Assembly: GCF_017873965.1 (NCBI RefSeq)
Contig: NZ_JAGGKT010000008.1
Coordinates: forward strand, 62,001-126,000
DNA length: 64,000 bases
Reading direction: 5' to 3'
Origin: Ammoniphilus resinae
Lineage (GTDB): Bacteria > Bacillota > Bacilli > Aneurinibacillales > RAOX-1
Shown here: piece by piece, positions 45,033-53,768 of the stretch
How the letters are laid out: each line of letters starts with the position of its first letter
How positions within the stretch are numbered: the first letter of the stretch is position 1
The notes under the pieces: model-generated
What the model saw: only the letters and a program-made list of their open reading frames with translations
Database searches by the model: none
What the model was told of the DNA's origin: nothing
Translations under genes and position numbers: made by a program

Positions 45033-45923
45033 ATGTTATACAAAAGACTCCAAACCTTACCAATGAAATGGAAAATAGCGACATTTTCTTTTCTTCTTCT
45101 TGCCCATGTCATTCCCATTATGTATGTTCTCACCCTTCTGCTTCCAGAAAGTCAGCAAGCTATACAGAACTACCCTAATCATCAAGAAGTCCACTTTCAA
45201 CAGGCAAAGAGTGAACTATCTGTTGAACCACCTGCCACTTCAGAAACACCGAATTATCATGTCCAATTAAAAACAGTCTCCAGAACCAATATTCCTGCTG
45301 CCAAAAGACAAGATATGACCCTGTTGTACCAAGACGGCCTTCTTGTGGGTGCCACACATCAACAGAAAGAAAACGTGGATACCATTGTACAGCAACTAGA
45401 AGTAAACAGTAAATACAATCACCTATATCAAGCCGTCAGCTTTCACCACGGGTACACGGGTACCCATAACACCCAAGAAGTGAGTAGTGATTATCTATAT
45501 GTTTCGGTAACAAAATACGGTGGTTTGCAAAGCTTTCACGAGCCCATCACCCTCCTACAACAAAATTGGAAAGAGGCGATCGATCGTGGGTTAGAGCAGA
45601 TGGACGCTGAATGGAGCCAAGCGCTCGAAGAATTTTCGCTCAATCCTTATTCTTATTACCTGTTTCCCCTTACACAGCTGGCTTCACATACGTCTCACGA
45701 TTGGTTACCTGGGGTAAGTTCGGAAAAATTACTACAGCTTACCCAAAGTATTTCCTCAGCTGTTTACACCAATATCGTTGCTCCAGCCAATCTTAATAAT
45801 AAAGATCCGTTGTATCTGAGCAGTATCCCCCTCATCCTGATCGACAAAAAGGATCTCGAAATTCAGATTATGTACAGAACGGACGATGGTCATTACCATT
45901 TGCTAAAAGAAAAAGAATCGTAA
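45033..45923 (+). CDS. Membrane-anchored protein of unknown function
   Basis: About 296 residues. A single N-terminal transmembrane helix (IATFSFLLLAHVIPIMYVLTLLL) follows a short basic start; the remainder is an extracytoplasmic soluble domain, His-rich in the middle (SFHHGYTGTHNTQ). No family recognised. ATG at 45033 is better spaced from AAGGTG than the ATG at 45030. It ends in a hairpin shared with the ScoC-like gene. Confidence 0.7.
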   Translation: MLYKRLQTLPMKWKIATFSFLLLAHVIPIMYVLTLLLPESQQAIQNYPNHQEVHFQQAKSELSVEPPATSETPNYHVQLKTVSRTNIPAAKRQDMTLLYQDGLLVGATHQQKENVDTIVQQLEVNSKYNHLYQAVSFHHGYTGTHNTQEVSSDYLYVSVTKYGGLQSFHEPITLLQQNWKEAIDRGLEQMDAEWSQALEEFSLNPYSYYLFPLTQLASHTSHDWLPGVSSEKLLQLTQSISSAVYTNIVAPANLNNKDPLYLSSIPLILIDKKDLEIQIMYRTDDGHYHLLKEKES

Positions 45924-45948
45924 GAGACAGGTCTCTTATGATTCTTTT
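45913..45948. terminator. Bidirectional terminator
   Basis: AAGAATCGTAAGAGAC / GTCTCTTATGATTCTT with a two-base loop; overlaps the 3' ends of both convergent genes. Confidence 0.9.
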
Positions 45949-46469
45949 TCTTTTTCTTCGAGGGCTTTAATCTGCTTAGCAGATGCATCGAGGAAATCCG
46001 TATATTCTTTGCCATATAAATCCTGAACCACTGCTTTTCCAAACTTGGTAAGCTGCTCCCACTCTAATCCGAACGCATCCTTTTTCTCTTGCATTATCGT
46101 ATAAAGCTTGTAACTCGAATAATCGTCTTCTAACAGCTTAGATTGCAGGTCATGCCCTTCCTTTGTCAGGAAAATCCGTGAAGCCCTTTTGTCATTCCAC
46201 AATCTTTCCTTGCGAACTAAACCTTTTTCCTCCAATTTATCAATTAAATGCATAGCTGTTGAAATATGCCACAAACCAACATTGGCGATCTCTGTAATCG
46301 TACTTCCATCTCGGAAATACAGAACCCACATCAAATGCTCTTGTGGAGACGTCAACCCGTATTTTTTGGCCTGTTTTGTCCAATCTTCTTCTAATGTTTT
46401 ATACATAGCACGAACAATATTAATCATGATGTGTAATTCCGTTGAAATTTTAGTCTTTTCCACTGTCAT
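45936..46469 (-). CDS. MarR-family regulator, ScoC/Hpr-like
   Basis: Winged-helix regulator of 177 residues. The segment ITEIANVGLWHISTAMHLID followed by KLEEKGLVRKERLWNDKRAS corresponds to the recognition helix and wing of ScoC/Hpr (B. subtilis: SEIAKFGVMHVSTAF, then KLEERGYL). ScoC represses extracellular protease and sporulation genes, and a subtilisin-like gene lies just across the divergent phosphoesterase. B. subtilis Hpr is longer (about 203 residues). I infer a similar role; direct control of the neighbours is untested. Confidence 0.85.
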   Translation of the reverse strand: MTVEKTKISTELHIMINIVRAMYKTLEEDWTKQAKKYGLTSPQEHLMWVLYFRDGSTITEIANVGLWHISTAMHLIDKLEEKGLVRKERLWNDKRASRIFLTKEGHDLQSKLLEDDYSSYKLYTIMQEKKDAFGLEWEQLTKFGKAVVQDLYGKEYTDFLDASAKQIKALEEKEKES

Positions 46470-46660
46470 CTTTGACCACCTTACTTTCGTGATTCATATT
46501 AAATTCTGCATCCCTCGACAAATTCCTGCTCTAACCTACAAATAAAGTACATTTATGCTATAAAATACCACACATTTTTCCCATATATTAAACGGTGAAA
46601 ATAAACAACTACTCGATATATAATTTTATATATATCTGTTTATAGAAGGAATGATAGATT

Positions 46661-47482
46661 ATGATATTAGTTTTGTCTCTTGCCATCCTGTTTTTACTTA
46701 TATTTATCGCTTATCAAAATACTAAACAAGCTGAATTTACAAGGATCACACTCCCCATTAACGATATTGGTGAAGCAGGACTGCGAATTCTTCATTTATC
46801 TGACATGCATATGGAGAACCTTTCCATTTCACCAGAACAACTGAATGAACAACTGAAAGATGAACCCATTGACCTAATCGCTTTGACCGGTGATTACCTG
46901 GATCGGGTGAAAAGTATTGAAAAGCTTCGTCCCTACCTCGAAGTTTTGAAAAATATGAACGCTCTTTATGGAATTTACGTTGTGTTTGGCAATCATGATT
47001 ATGTATTGAAACCCAAAAACTTCGAAAAACTACAAAGACTGTTTCTTGAACTAGGATGCCATGTTTTAATTAATGAAAGCAAAACGATCCAGGTGAAGGA
47101 TCAAGTGATTAATTTAATCGGTATTGACGATCATTCCACAAAGCGCAGCGATTTACAAAAAGCTTACGCTGATATAAAAGATGGAATTAATATTGTGCTT
47201 ACCCATGACCCAAATATCGTGCTGAAGATGACGGATTATCATTTTGATTATTTGCTTTGTGGTCATTTCCATGGTGGACAAATCCACTATCCAAAAGCCT
47301 TTCATTTGGTCAAGATGGGCAAACTCCCGCGAATGAATATGATTAAAGGCCTGCATTTTATCGAGGATAAAGCCTTTTACATTAGTGAAGGATTAGGACA
47401 AACCGGCTTTAATATTCGCCTTCGCTCTAAGCCAGAAATCACGCTTCATACGCTTATTGCCAAGGAACAAAGCTTCCAGTAA
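46661..47482 (+). CDS. Membrane-anchored metallophosphoesterase (YkuE/YaeI-like)
   Basis: 273 residues. N-terminal membrane anchor (LSLAILFLLIFIAYQ), then a calcineurin-like phosphoesterase: LHLSDMHMENL (DxH), LTGDYLDR (GD), VFGNHDYV (GNHD), LTHDPN and LLCGHFHGGQI (GHxHGG). This is the YkuE/YaeI type, in which UDP-2,3-diacylglucosamine or lipid-like substrates have been suggested; here the substrate is unknown. ATG at 46661 follows GAAGGAAT. Confidence 0.87.
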   Translation: MILVLSLAILFLLIFIAYQNTKQAEFTRITLPINDIGEAGLRILHLSDMHMENLSISPEQLNEQLKDEPIDLIALTGDYLDRVKSIEKLRPYLEVLKNMNALYGIYVVFGNHDYVLKPKNFEKLQRLFLELGCHVLINESKTIQVKDQVINLIGIDDHSTKRSDLQKAYADIKDGINIVLTHDPNIVLKMTDYHFDYLLCGHFHGGQIHYPKAFHLVKMGKLPRMNMIKGLHFIEDKAFYISEGLGQTGFNIRLRSKPEITLHTLIAKEQSFQ

Positions 47483-47547
47483 TCCCCTACTATGAAATGA
47501 CCCGGATTAACTCATGCTAACCGAAAGAAAACATTTTGAGGTGAGCC

Positions 47548-48966
47548 ATGAAGATCCGGATCAGATTATTTTCAGCAATTACTGCGTGTATTATGCTCAT
47601 GTCCATTGTTTTATCAGCCTGCGGTGGGACATCGCAGCAAAATATCCATACTGCCGAAGATAAGAAACCCATCCATCTCCCTAATAAAATTGATTTTATT
47701 AGCCAAGTGGATCAAACAGTAAAAAGTTTAAATAACAGCCCACATATTTTAACGATCCATCACAATTCTCAGGATAAGAGTCATGCGATTAAAAATGAGG
47801 TTACCGTTAAATTTAAAAGCCATCCTGATCACCAGGAACTTGCCAGGATCAGCCAATTGATTGATGGAAAAATCAAGAAACATTGGGATTCCTACAGTAT
47901 TTTTAAATCGAAAAGCAAAACTACAGATCAATTGATCCAATATTTTAAAACCCGTGATGATGTGTTATTTGCTGAACCGAATTTTATTTTGTTACCCAAT
48001 CGTGAACCCAATGACCCTTTATATACCCAATATCAATGGAATCTCCCCATTATCAAAGCGGATAGAGCCTGGGATATCTCTCCTGGACGAGCTAATATAA
48101 CCGTAGCAGTTGTGGATACCGGGGTTGATTTAAAACATGAAGATTTTAAAGGAAAGCTTGTCAAGGGATATAACGTTTTATTGGACAATAATAATCCCAT
48201 GGATGATAACGGGCATGGAACTCATGTTTCCGGGATTATCTCCGCAGGAACGAACAATACGATTGGTATTGCTGGTGTTTCCTGGAATAACCGAATCATG
48301 CCGGTGAAGGCAATCGGTGCTGAGGGAACTGGTACGGCCTTTGATATTGCAAAAGGAATAAAATGGGCGGCAGATCACGGAGCAAGGGTAATCAACATGA
48401 GCGTGGGAAACTATCATCCATCCCAGGTTCTACATGACGCTGTTCGCTATGCCTACGACAAAGGAATTGTATTAATTGCCGCTTCAGGAAATGATAATAC
48501 CGATCAACCAAGCTATCCAGCAGCTTATCCCGAGGTATTAAGTATTGCTGCTGTGGATAACCATAAAAGGAGAGCCGAATTTTCGAATTACGGAAAACAT
48601 ATTGATGTCGCGGCCCCTGGTGTCGATATACCCAGCACCTATATTTACAGTGAATATGCGGTTCTATCAGGGACTTCAATGGCTTGCCCGCATGTCTCCG
48701 GTTTGGCAGGGCTCATTCTTTCTGTGAATCCCAATTTGTCTAATCGGGAAGTCGCAAAAATTATACGCCAATCAGCAAAAGACCTTGGGTCACGAGGGAA
48801 AGACCAACAATATGGCTACGGATTAATCGATGTGGATAAGGCCCTCATTATGGCTAAGGAGGGGATCGGTACAGTGGCCACACCATCCGATAAAAAACAG
48901 TTGAGCGAGCAAGAGCGAATCACTTTCTTCCCCTTCCGGGCGATTAGAGAATGGTTTGGGTTTTAG
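47548..48966 (+). CDS. Subtilisin-like serine protease, lipoprotein (S8)
   Basis: Secreted peptidase of 472 residues. Lipobox signal LSACGG at about 23-28, so the protease is anchored to the membrane by a diacylglyceryl-Cys; then an inhibitor I9-like propeptide (NEVTVKFKSHPDHQELARIS to LFAEPNFILLPN); then the S8 domain with Asp about 189 (VAVVDTGVDL), His about 223 (NGHGTHVSG) and Ser about 377 (SGTSMACPHVSG). All catalytic residues are intact. Lipid anchoring is less usual than free secretion in this family. The ScoC-like gene nearby may control it. ATG at 47548 follows TTGAGGTG. Confidence 0.9.
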   Translation: MKIRIRLFSAITACIMLMSIVLSACGGTSQQNIHTAEDKKPIHLPNKIDFISQVDQTVKSLNNSPHILTIHHNSQDKSHAIKNEVTVKFKSHPDHQELARISQLIDGKIKKHWDSYSIFKSKSKTTDQLIQYFKTRDDVLFAEPNFILLPNREPNDPLYTQYQWNLPIIKADRAWDISPGRANITVAVVDTGVDLKHEDFKGKLVKGYNVLLDNNNPMDDNGHGTHVSGIISAGTNNTIGIAGVSWNNRIMPVKAIGAEGTGTAFDIAKGIKWAADHGARVINMSVGNYHPSQVLHDAVRYAYDKGIVLIAASGNDNTDQPSYPAAYPEVLSIAAVDNHKRRAEFSNYGKHIDVAAPGVDIPSTYIYSEYAVLSGTSMACPHVSGLAGLILSVNPNLSNREVAKIIRQSAKDLGSRGKDQQYGYGLIDVDKALIMAKEGIGTVATPSDKKQLSEQERITFFPFRAIREWFGF

Positions 48967-48981
48967 AAATCTATCCTAGAA

Positions 48982-49020
48982 AAAAAAAGCAAAGCTGCCC
49001 TAAAGGGTTGCTTTGCTTTT
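48982..49020. terminator. Bidirectional terminator, protease gene / ypuI
   Basis: AAAAGCAAAGC / GCTTTGCTTTT arms with an inner CCC-TAAA-GGG; it runs into the end of the convergent gene. Confidence 0.85.
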
Positions 49021-49518
49021 TTCTTGTGCTCTTTTCATGGTTATATAATCTGCCTCATAAAATTGCAATTCATCACGTAAATATTCAAAAGTTCTGGCCA
49101 GAGATAAGGTTAGTTCCTTTAATTCCGGAACAACTTCTTGTCGGAACACAATCGCATTACTTCCTGTGTAGGAATGTCTGCCATCTTCCTCATAAACCTC
49201 GCCTCTAGGGTAATAGAAATTATTTACACAAGTGTGGTACAACTGATATAAGACTTCATTTGCCATCTCTTCATGAAACTGTGCTCTGCGCAGACACATC
49301 CCTAAATTTTCATATACCTTCTCACAGTGGACTAGCAAAAACCTTAAATCAGAAAGATAGGAACGATAATATGGCTGATATTGTTCTGGATTCTCGCTTT
49401 TTACTACAAGCGCATCCAATGTAGTCGAATTCAAAAAACGTTCTATATCTAACGCAGCTTCTTTTAAAAGTCGAAAGGACTCTTCGCACAATTGTCTATG
49501 TTGAATTTCAGGCATCAT
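49000..49518 (-). CDS. YpuI-family protein (DUF3907)
   Basis: 172 residues from ATG at 49518 (GGGGG before it). Helical family pattern: RFLNSTTLDAL near the start, YHTCVNNFYYPRGEVYEEDG, then SYTGSNAIVFRQEVV (YpuI: SAYTGKNSIVFHREV), and ending DELQFYEADYITMKR. Function unknown; cytosolic. Confidence 0.85.
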   Translation of the reverse strand: MMPEIQHRQLCEESFRLLKEAALDIERFLNSTTLDALVVKSENPEQYQPYYRSYLSDLRFLLVHCEKVYENLGMCLRRAQFHEEMANEVLYQLYHTCVNNFYYPRGEVYEEDGRHSYTGSNAIVFRQEVVPELKELTLSLARTFEYLRDELQFYEADYITMKRAQEKSKATL

Positions 49519-49609
49519 GCAACCCCCAACCAAAATCATTTGTCTCTATTTTAACAGGTTCTATAGGGTTAAAGAAGTGGCCAATACGTCATCTGAGCAT
49601 TAAACCAGA

Positions 49610-49909
49610 TCACATCGCTTTCCCGGAATAAGGAACTAATTTGTTTATCCTCTGCGCAAGGGCGAAGTCTTTCCCGGTAAGCCCTCCAGAAGTGTGAGTG
49701 GTTAAACTTAGTTTCACTTTACGAAAATCAATTTTGATTTCTGGATGGTGGTCCATCTCTTCTGCAAATTCAGCTACTTGGTTGACAAACGATATTGCTT
49801 CTTTAAAGCTGTTTAGCTCAATGGTTCGATCGATACAATTCCCATTCAGTTTCCACCCTGGCAGCTTTGAAATATTATACTCAATCTGTTCCTTAGAAAG
49901 TCTGGCCAT
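49610..49909 (-). CDS. Pterin-4-alpha-carbinolamine dehydratase family protein
   Basis: 99 residues from ATG at 49909 with AGGAGAGGGG upstream; an in-frame ATG at 49978 lacks a ribosome site. Motif HHPEIKIDFRKVKLSLTTHT followed by GGLTGKDFALAQRI contains the family His-His-Pro and Asp-Phe. The family recycles tetrahydrobiopterin cofactor or supports molybdopterin/folate-related pathways; no phenylalanine hydroxylase gene is visible here. Confidence 0.88.
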   Translation of the reverse strand: MARLSKEQIEYNISKLPGWKLNGNCIDRTIELNSFKEAISFVNQVAEFAEEMDHHPEIKIDFRKVKLSLTTHTSGGLTGKDFALAQRINKLVPYSGKAM

Positions 49910-50040
49910 TTTAATCCCCTCTCCTAAAAAAACGTATTGATAATATAAAGTATTTAATCCCAAAGTTGCAGATGACAATTTTCTCTGAAGTTGAGCTTTT
50001 ATCCTTCAAGCTATCGCCTGCCAGCCTGAAATCCATTCCA

Positions 50041-50295
50041 TCAGATCGTGGTAAATAGTTGATTGCTTGCTAAAACGGCATCCTCTTTCTCCCATTTTGC
50101 GATAAAAGAAGTCAATCGTTCGTTACTTGCTAGGATTGTTTCTCTCCTTTTCATCAATTCTTCTATTTTCGCCAAATTTCCATTCTCAAACCAATGAATC
50201 GCCTGTTTTTCAAGGTTTTCCAGTTTCATTTTCCTGAGAAAGACAATGTGTCTTAGCCGATCAAAACGATTAGAGAGAAAATCATCCCGTCCCAC
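50041..50295 (-). CDS. Small helical protein of unknown function
   Basis: 84 residues, start GTG at 50295 behind AGGAAGGATG, 18 nt after the preceding gene on the same strand, so probably co-transcribed. Highly helical (LRKMKLENLEKQAIHWFENG and KRRETILASNERLTSFI), no motif recognised. Confidence 0.6.
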   Translation of the reverse strand: MGRDDFLSNRFDRLRHIVFLRKMKLENLEKQAIHWFENGNLAKIEELMKRRETILASNERLTSFIAKWEKEDAVLASNQLFTTI

Positions 50296-50313
50296 GGATC
50301 ATCCTTCCTAGCC

Positions 50314-51243
50314 TTATGACAATTCGTCAATAATTTCTTTAAGTTTCTCAAGGACTTTTTCATTACGTTCTTTTTCCTTCATCAAAGTCCCGATCGCTTC
50401 GATATCATTCGAAGTAAAGTAGGTTAGTACCTCTTCCTTCATTTCTCCGGAGCGCTTTTCTAATTTGATTAACCCTCCAAGTAAATCTTCCAACACCTGA
50501 TCTACTACAGTTTTTGAATTATCGGCTGTTCTTTCTTCTACTACACGAGTTTCCACGGCAGAGGCCACCTCCTGATACGATTGTTTGGTTTGTTCTTGCA
50601 AAGCAGCGGAATTATTCTCAGAATCGGTAAAATGGGGTTCTTCACCAGGTTGTCCCACAAGATAAAGCACCTCATCTTCAGCAAAGAAACGTTCGTCCAA
50701 TTCAGGAAAAAACAGACACTTGTTCTTTGGTACGTTCAATTTCATTTGAATTAGCAATGGAATCTCCCTCATAGGAAGTTCCCCAATTCCTTGATTCATA
50801 AAGTATTGATATACTTGATCATTTACAGGCTCCCAATCACTTAAGACCCATCTTTTATCCAATTCCACTTGAGAAAATCTGCTGTCGGTAATCAGTCCCA
50901 GTCTATCAAAAGAAAAATTCCACGAAATAAGACTCAAGCTTCTTAATCGACGAAGAATGGTTTCCTCTGTTAAGGGAACTTTCGCATCGTTTAAAATTTT
51001 ATATACATGTGATGCAATGGCATGTGGTTCTTGTTTATATTCGATAATTGCACGGGAATTTCCTTCACGAAATGGGGTTTTTTCTGCATTAAGCGCTGCT
51101 TGGATGAGTTTTTCGCCCTCTTCATGTTCTTCTTCAAAGAAAGAGACCAAGCGATGTGTAATTTCCCCGCGTGAAAGGGAACGTTCCCCTGGTTTAAAAA
51201 CTTTCTTTAATAAACTAATGGCTGTAAAAAATTTCCCCTTCAT
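50314..51243 (-). CDS. Winged-helix-like (HARE-HTH-like) protein with coiled coil, unknown function
   Basis: 309 residues. A region at about 70-135 (HAIASHVYKILNDAKVPLTE to RWVLSDWEPV) resembles the HARE-HTH fold found in RNA polymerase delta subunit and in restriction-linked proteins: helices, then DSRF, then a W-x-L-x-x-W strand. A second part (140-200) has a similar pattern (PKNKCLFFPELDERFF). The C-terminus (about 245-309) is a charged coiled coil (KLEKRSGEMKEEVLTYF to KLKEIIDEL). No enzyme motif. It is the first gene of a small operon with the 84-residue gene. Confidence 0.6.
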   Translation of the reverse strand: MKGKFFTAISLLKKVFKPGERSLSRGEITHRLVSFFEEEHEEGEKLIQAALNAEKTPFREGNSRAIIEYKQEPHAIASHVYKILNDAKVPLTEETILRRLRSLSLISWNFSFDRLGLITDSRFSQVELDKRWVLSDWEPVNDQVYQYFMNQGIGELPMREIPLLIQMKLNVPKNKCLFFPELDERFFAEDEVLYLVGQPGEEPHFTDSENNSAALQEQTKQSYQEVASAVETRVVEERTADNSKTVVDQVLEDLLGGLIKLEKRSGEMKEEVLTYFTSNDIEAIGTLMKEKERNEKVLEKLKEIIDELS

Positions 51244-51402
51244 ACTTCATCCCCTTTCTCCTCTGTTTTATTTCATCATACCATGTTTTGGGAACCCTAA
51301 CCACGAAAAAAAATGAAACAAACATTGTTAATATGCCGGATTTAAGCTAAACTAAGAGTTGTATTATGGAGCTTGAGAAACGTCTAAGAAAGGTCTGATA
51401 CT

Positions 51403-51600
51403 ATGTTCTCAAATATAGGGATTCCTGGGTTAATCATTATCTTGGTGATTGCTTTAGTTATTTTCGGTCCAAGCAAGCTTCCTGAATTAGGAAGAGCCGC
51501 TGGGAAAACATTAAGGGAGTTTAAAGATTCCGCCAAAGGAATTATGGATGACGATGATGTGAAGGAAGATCAGAAAAACGAGACGAAACAACTGAAATAG
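51403..51600 (+). CDS. tatA: Twin-arginine translocase subunit TatA
   Basis: 65 residues. N-terminal transmembrane helix ([20 protein letters not shown]) with the conserved [15 protein letters not shown] hinge, then an amphipathic helix and an acidic tail (DDDDVKEDQ). Pore-forming component of the Tat system. tatC is not next to it; in Firmicutes tatA is often separate. Followed by a terminator. Confidence 0.9.
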   Translation: MFSNIGIPGLIIILVIALVIFGPSKLPELGRAAGKTLREFKDSAKGIMDDDDVKEDQKNETKQLK

Positions 51601-51606
51601 ATTGTA

Positions 51607-51642
51607 GAAAAGATTCCATTATGGGATCTTTTCTTTTTGTCG
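51607..51642 (+). terminator. Terminator after tatA
   Basis: AAAAGATTCCAT / ATGGGATCTTTTC arms, then TTTTTG. Confidence 0.8.
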
Positions 51643-51671
51643 CCTCATAAATTAACAAGAGGTGATCCGTG

Positions 51672-52118
51672 ATGAATAAAAATTGGAGGATTCGAAGGAG
51701 AATCCCGGAATTAGATGATCTTTACCTGCTCACCTTAATTAAGGAAAATCTCGGACATTATCCATCTTCGTATGGACTTACCGATGAAAAAATAATAGAT
51801 CTCTTGAACAAGTACACAGAGGTTTTTCTTTTGATGAGTAAAGCAGGTAGCCGGGTAGGATTTCTTGCGTGGACCGAAAAAGCGAAGGTCATGCTTCTAG
51901 AACTCTGTGTTCTAGAACCTCGTTACCAAGGAAAAGGGATCGCCACTTATTTCATGAAAAAAGTCGAGTCGAGAGCCAGACGAGGTGGCTTTTCCTCAAT
52001 CCGCTTCTATGTCGACAGGAATAATGAACGGGCGCAACGTCTTTATCAAAGGTTTGGATATACCGTAAAACGGATCAATTGGCTTACACATACCATTCTG
52101 ATGGAGAAGCGAATGTAA
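51672..52118 (+). CDS. GNAT-family N-acetyltransferase
   Basis: 149 residues or 148 from ATG at 51672 (GAGGTG 7 nt before). Acetyl-CoA motif A PRYQGKGIATYFMKKVE (QxxGKG/A) and motif B FYVDRNNERAQRLYQRFGY are characteristic. Substrate unknown. It may be RimI- or spermidine acetyltransferase-like, but nothing decides it. Confidence 0.85.
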   Translation: MNKNWRIRRRIPELDDLYLLTLIKENLGHYPSSYGLTDEKIIDLLNKYTEVFLLMSKAGSRVGFLAWTEKAKVMLLELCVLEPRYQGKGIATYFMKKVESRARRGGFSSIRFYVDRNNERAQRLYQRFGYTVKRINWLTHTILMEKRM

Positions 52119-52157
52119 GAAGTTCCGGTAAATCTCAGGATATGACTTAAACCAAAA

Positions 52158-52180
52158 AAGGCAGCTGATACCAGCTACCA
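52158..52180 (-). terminator. Terminator downstream of the 57-residue gene
   Basis: GGTAGCTG / CAGCTGCC arms, then TTTTTTGG on the minus strand. Confidence 0.7.
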
Positions 52181-52183
52181 CAT

Positions 52184-52357
52184 TCACATAAGAAACGATT
52201 TTTTGGTCTGACTATCTACCATGGCACGAATCTCCATTAAGATCTTTTCAATTTCTTTAATATCATCCTGATACATTTGACTTAAATACCTGTTTCCCTT
52301 TAGATGGCGCTGAGTTTGCTCCAGCCGATACTGCAAATCCAAGACACGTAAATCCAT
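52184..52357 (-). CDS. Small helical protein of unknown function (57 residues)
   Basis: From ATG at 52357, preceded by GGGGGTTTAGGA. Helical and polar (LDLQYRLEQTQRHLKGNRYL, YQDDIKEIEKILMEIRAM); no motif recognised. An upstream in-frame ATG at 52504 would add a Phe/Pro-rich run with no ribosome site and is rejected. Confidence 0.6.
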   Translation of the reverse strand: MDLRVLDLQYRLEQTQRHLKGNRYLSQMYQDDIKEIEKILMEIRAMVDSQTKKSFLM

Positions 52358-52424
52358 TCCTAAACCCCCATGGTGTTCAATTTCACTCCACACTAACTTT
52401 ATTCTTATAGGCACCGGAATATGC

Positions 52425-52462
52425 TTGAAAACACTTCCAAAAAAGAAAAAGACCTGATGCAA
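52425..52462. terminator. Hairpin between small gene and GNAT gene
   Basis: ACCTGATG / CATCAGGT arms around CAAAC, T/A tracts at both ends. It lies upstream of the 57-residue gene and may terminate a longer transcript. Confidence 0.5.
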
Positions 52463-52684
52463 ACCATCAGGTGGAAGTAGGAAATGAAATGGATTTAAAA
52501 ACACTATAGCATACCTCGGCCCATCTGAATAGAAACTTCAGTCGACATATTTCGAGGTTTATGGCAAATCTTTTCTCCTGTACCCTATACTCTCCTATGG
52601 ACATAAGAATTTCCACGAGGTATATTCATAGGTATAAAGGGAGTATATACGCACATCTGTCCCGTTCAGGGTGGGGGGAAAGAA

Positions 52685-53143
52685 ATGAACATTCGTCAAG
52701 CAACGATGAAAGATATCGACACAATGTATGAATTAATCAATATGTATGCAGAGAAAGGCCTAATGCTCCATCGCTCGAAGCTATCCCTCTGCGAGACGCT
52801 AACTTGCTTTTCCGTTGTCGAAAGTTCTGAAGGGAAAGTGATCGGCGTTGGTGGCCTTCATATCCTTTGGGAGGACCTCGCAGAAATTCGCTCATTGGTT
52901 ATTGCACCCGAGTATGCAGGTCAGGGTATCGGCAAAAAACTTGTGCATTACCTCTCTGAACGTGCCCAAGAGCTAGGGATTAAAAAGGTCATGGCTCTCA
53001 CGTACCAAGAGCAGTTTTTCAACCATTGCGGTTTTCGGGTCGTTGAAAAAGAAACACTTCCTCATAAGGTCTGGCGGGATTGCGTTAACTGTTCAAAGTT
53101 TCCCGCATGCGATGAGATTGCCGTGTTGAAAGAGGTATTGTAA
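52685..53143 (+). CDS. ArgA-like GNAT N-acetyltransferase
   Basis: 152 residues. Like the N-acetylglutamate-synthase-type (ArgA/ArgO) GNATs: MNIRQATMKDIDTMYELINM, LAEIRSLVIAPEYAGQGIGK (acetyl-CoA loop), QEQFFNHCGFRVVEKETLP and the Cys cluster WRDCVNCSKFPACDE. ATG at 52685 follows GGGGGGAAAGAA. No arginine genes are nearby. Ends in a bidirectional terminator. Confidence 0.87.
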   Translation: MNIRQATMKDIDTMYELINMYAEKGLMLHRSKLSLCETLTCFSVVESSEGKVIGVGGLHILWEDLAEIRSLVIAPEYAGQGIGKKLVHYLSERAQELGIKKVMALTYQEQFFNHCGFRVVEKETLPHKVWRDCVNCSKFPACDEIAVLKEVL

Positions 53144-53172
53144 AAGGAGAGTCAACAGACTCTCCTTTTACT
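53142..53172. terminator. Bidirectional terminator
   Basis: AAAAGGAGAGTC / GACTCTCCTTTT with AACA loop between convergent genes. Confidence 0.88.
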
Positions 53173-53731
53173 TTTTCTTATTCAATACATTCCCGATTAA
53201 GCCGAGAACTTTTTTGTCCACCAGATCTTCCGCCTTTTTAACAAGGTTCTGTACGGTCTGTAACAAATCCTCTTTGCCATTCCAATGTTCAAGCAGCACC
53301 TGTTTGTCTACATCATTCATCATCCGGCTAACGGCGTATGCTGCTAAAATAATATCATCCAAAAATCCAATCGGTCCCGAAATGAGTTCAGGGATGATGT
53401 CCAGTGGCGAGATAAAATAAGCAACGACGATGCCCGCAATCGTCTTAGACTTAGCGGATACTCGCTTATCCTTTAATAATCGAGCCATGAGAACAAAAAA
53501 ATCAGGAGCCAGGAGAATATAAGGTGTCGCGGCATCAGCACGATGATTGGACTGTTTGCTTATAAAATCCTCGATCTTTTTTCGCAGCTTGTCGTAAAAC
53601 CTTTGGTGCTCCTTTTCGAGAACAATGAGGTCCCCTGCCCCTTCTTTCCCGGGTTCCTCCTCCTCAGACGTAATCTTCTCAATTTGTTCCCATTCTCCAT
53701 CTACTGATTTCTTTTTATCCCAAATTTTCAT
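53168..53731 (-). CDS. DUF1232 (YkvA-like) membrane protein
   Basis: 187 residues from ATG at 53731, seven nt after AGGAGG. After a polar N-terminus of about 80 residues it has the DUF1232 core: KTIAGIVVAYFISPLDIIPE followed by PIGFLDDIILAAYAV, where the DxIPD/DD motif is typical. Function unknown. A short charged C-terminal helix follows. Confidence 0.85.
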   Translation of the reverse strand: MKIWDKKKSVDGEWEQIEKITSEEEEPGKEGAGDLIVLEKEHQRFYDKLRKKIEDFISKQSNHRADAATPYILLAPDFFVLMARLLKDKRVSAKSKTIAGIVVAYFISPLDIIPELISGPIGFLDDIILAAYAVSRMMNDVDKQVLLEHWNGKEDLLQTVQNLVKKAEDLVDKKVLGLIGNVLNKKK

Positions 53732-53768
53732 CGTAACGCCTCCTGCCACGTAAAGTTAGTCAATAACC

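Noticed and set aside
52505-52684. ArgR box upstream of the ArgA-like gene
   Set aside because: TATTCATAGGTATA resembles half of an ARG box, but the palindrome is poor.
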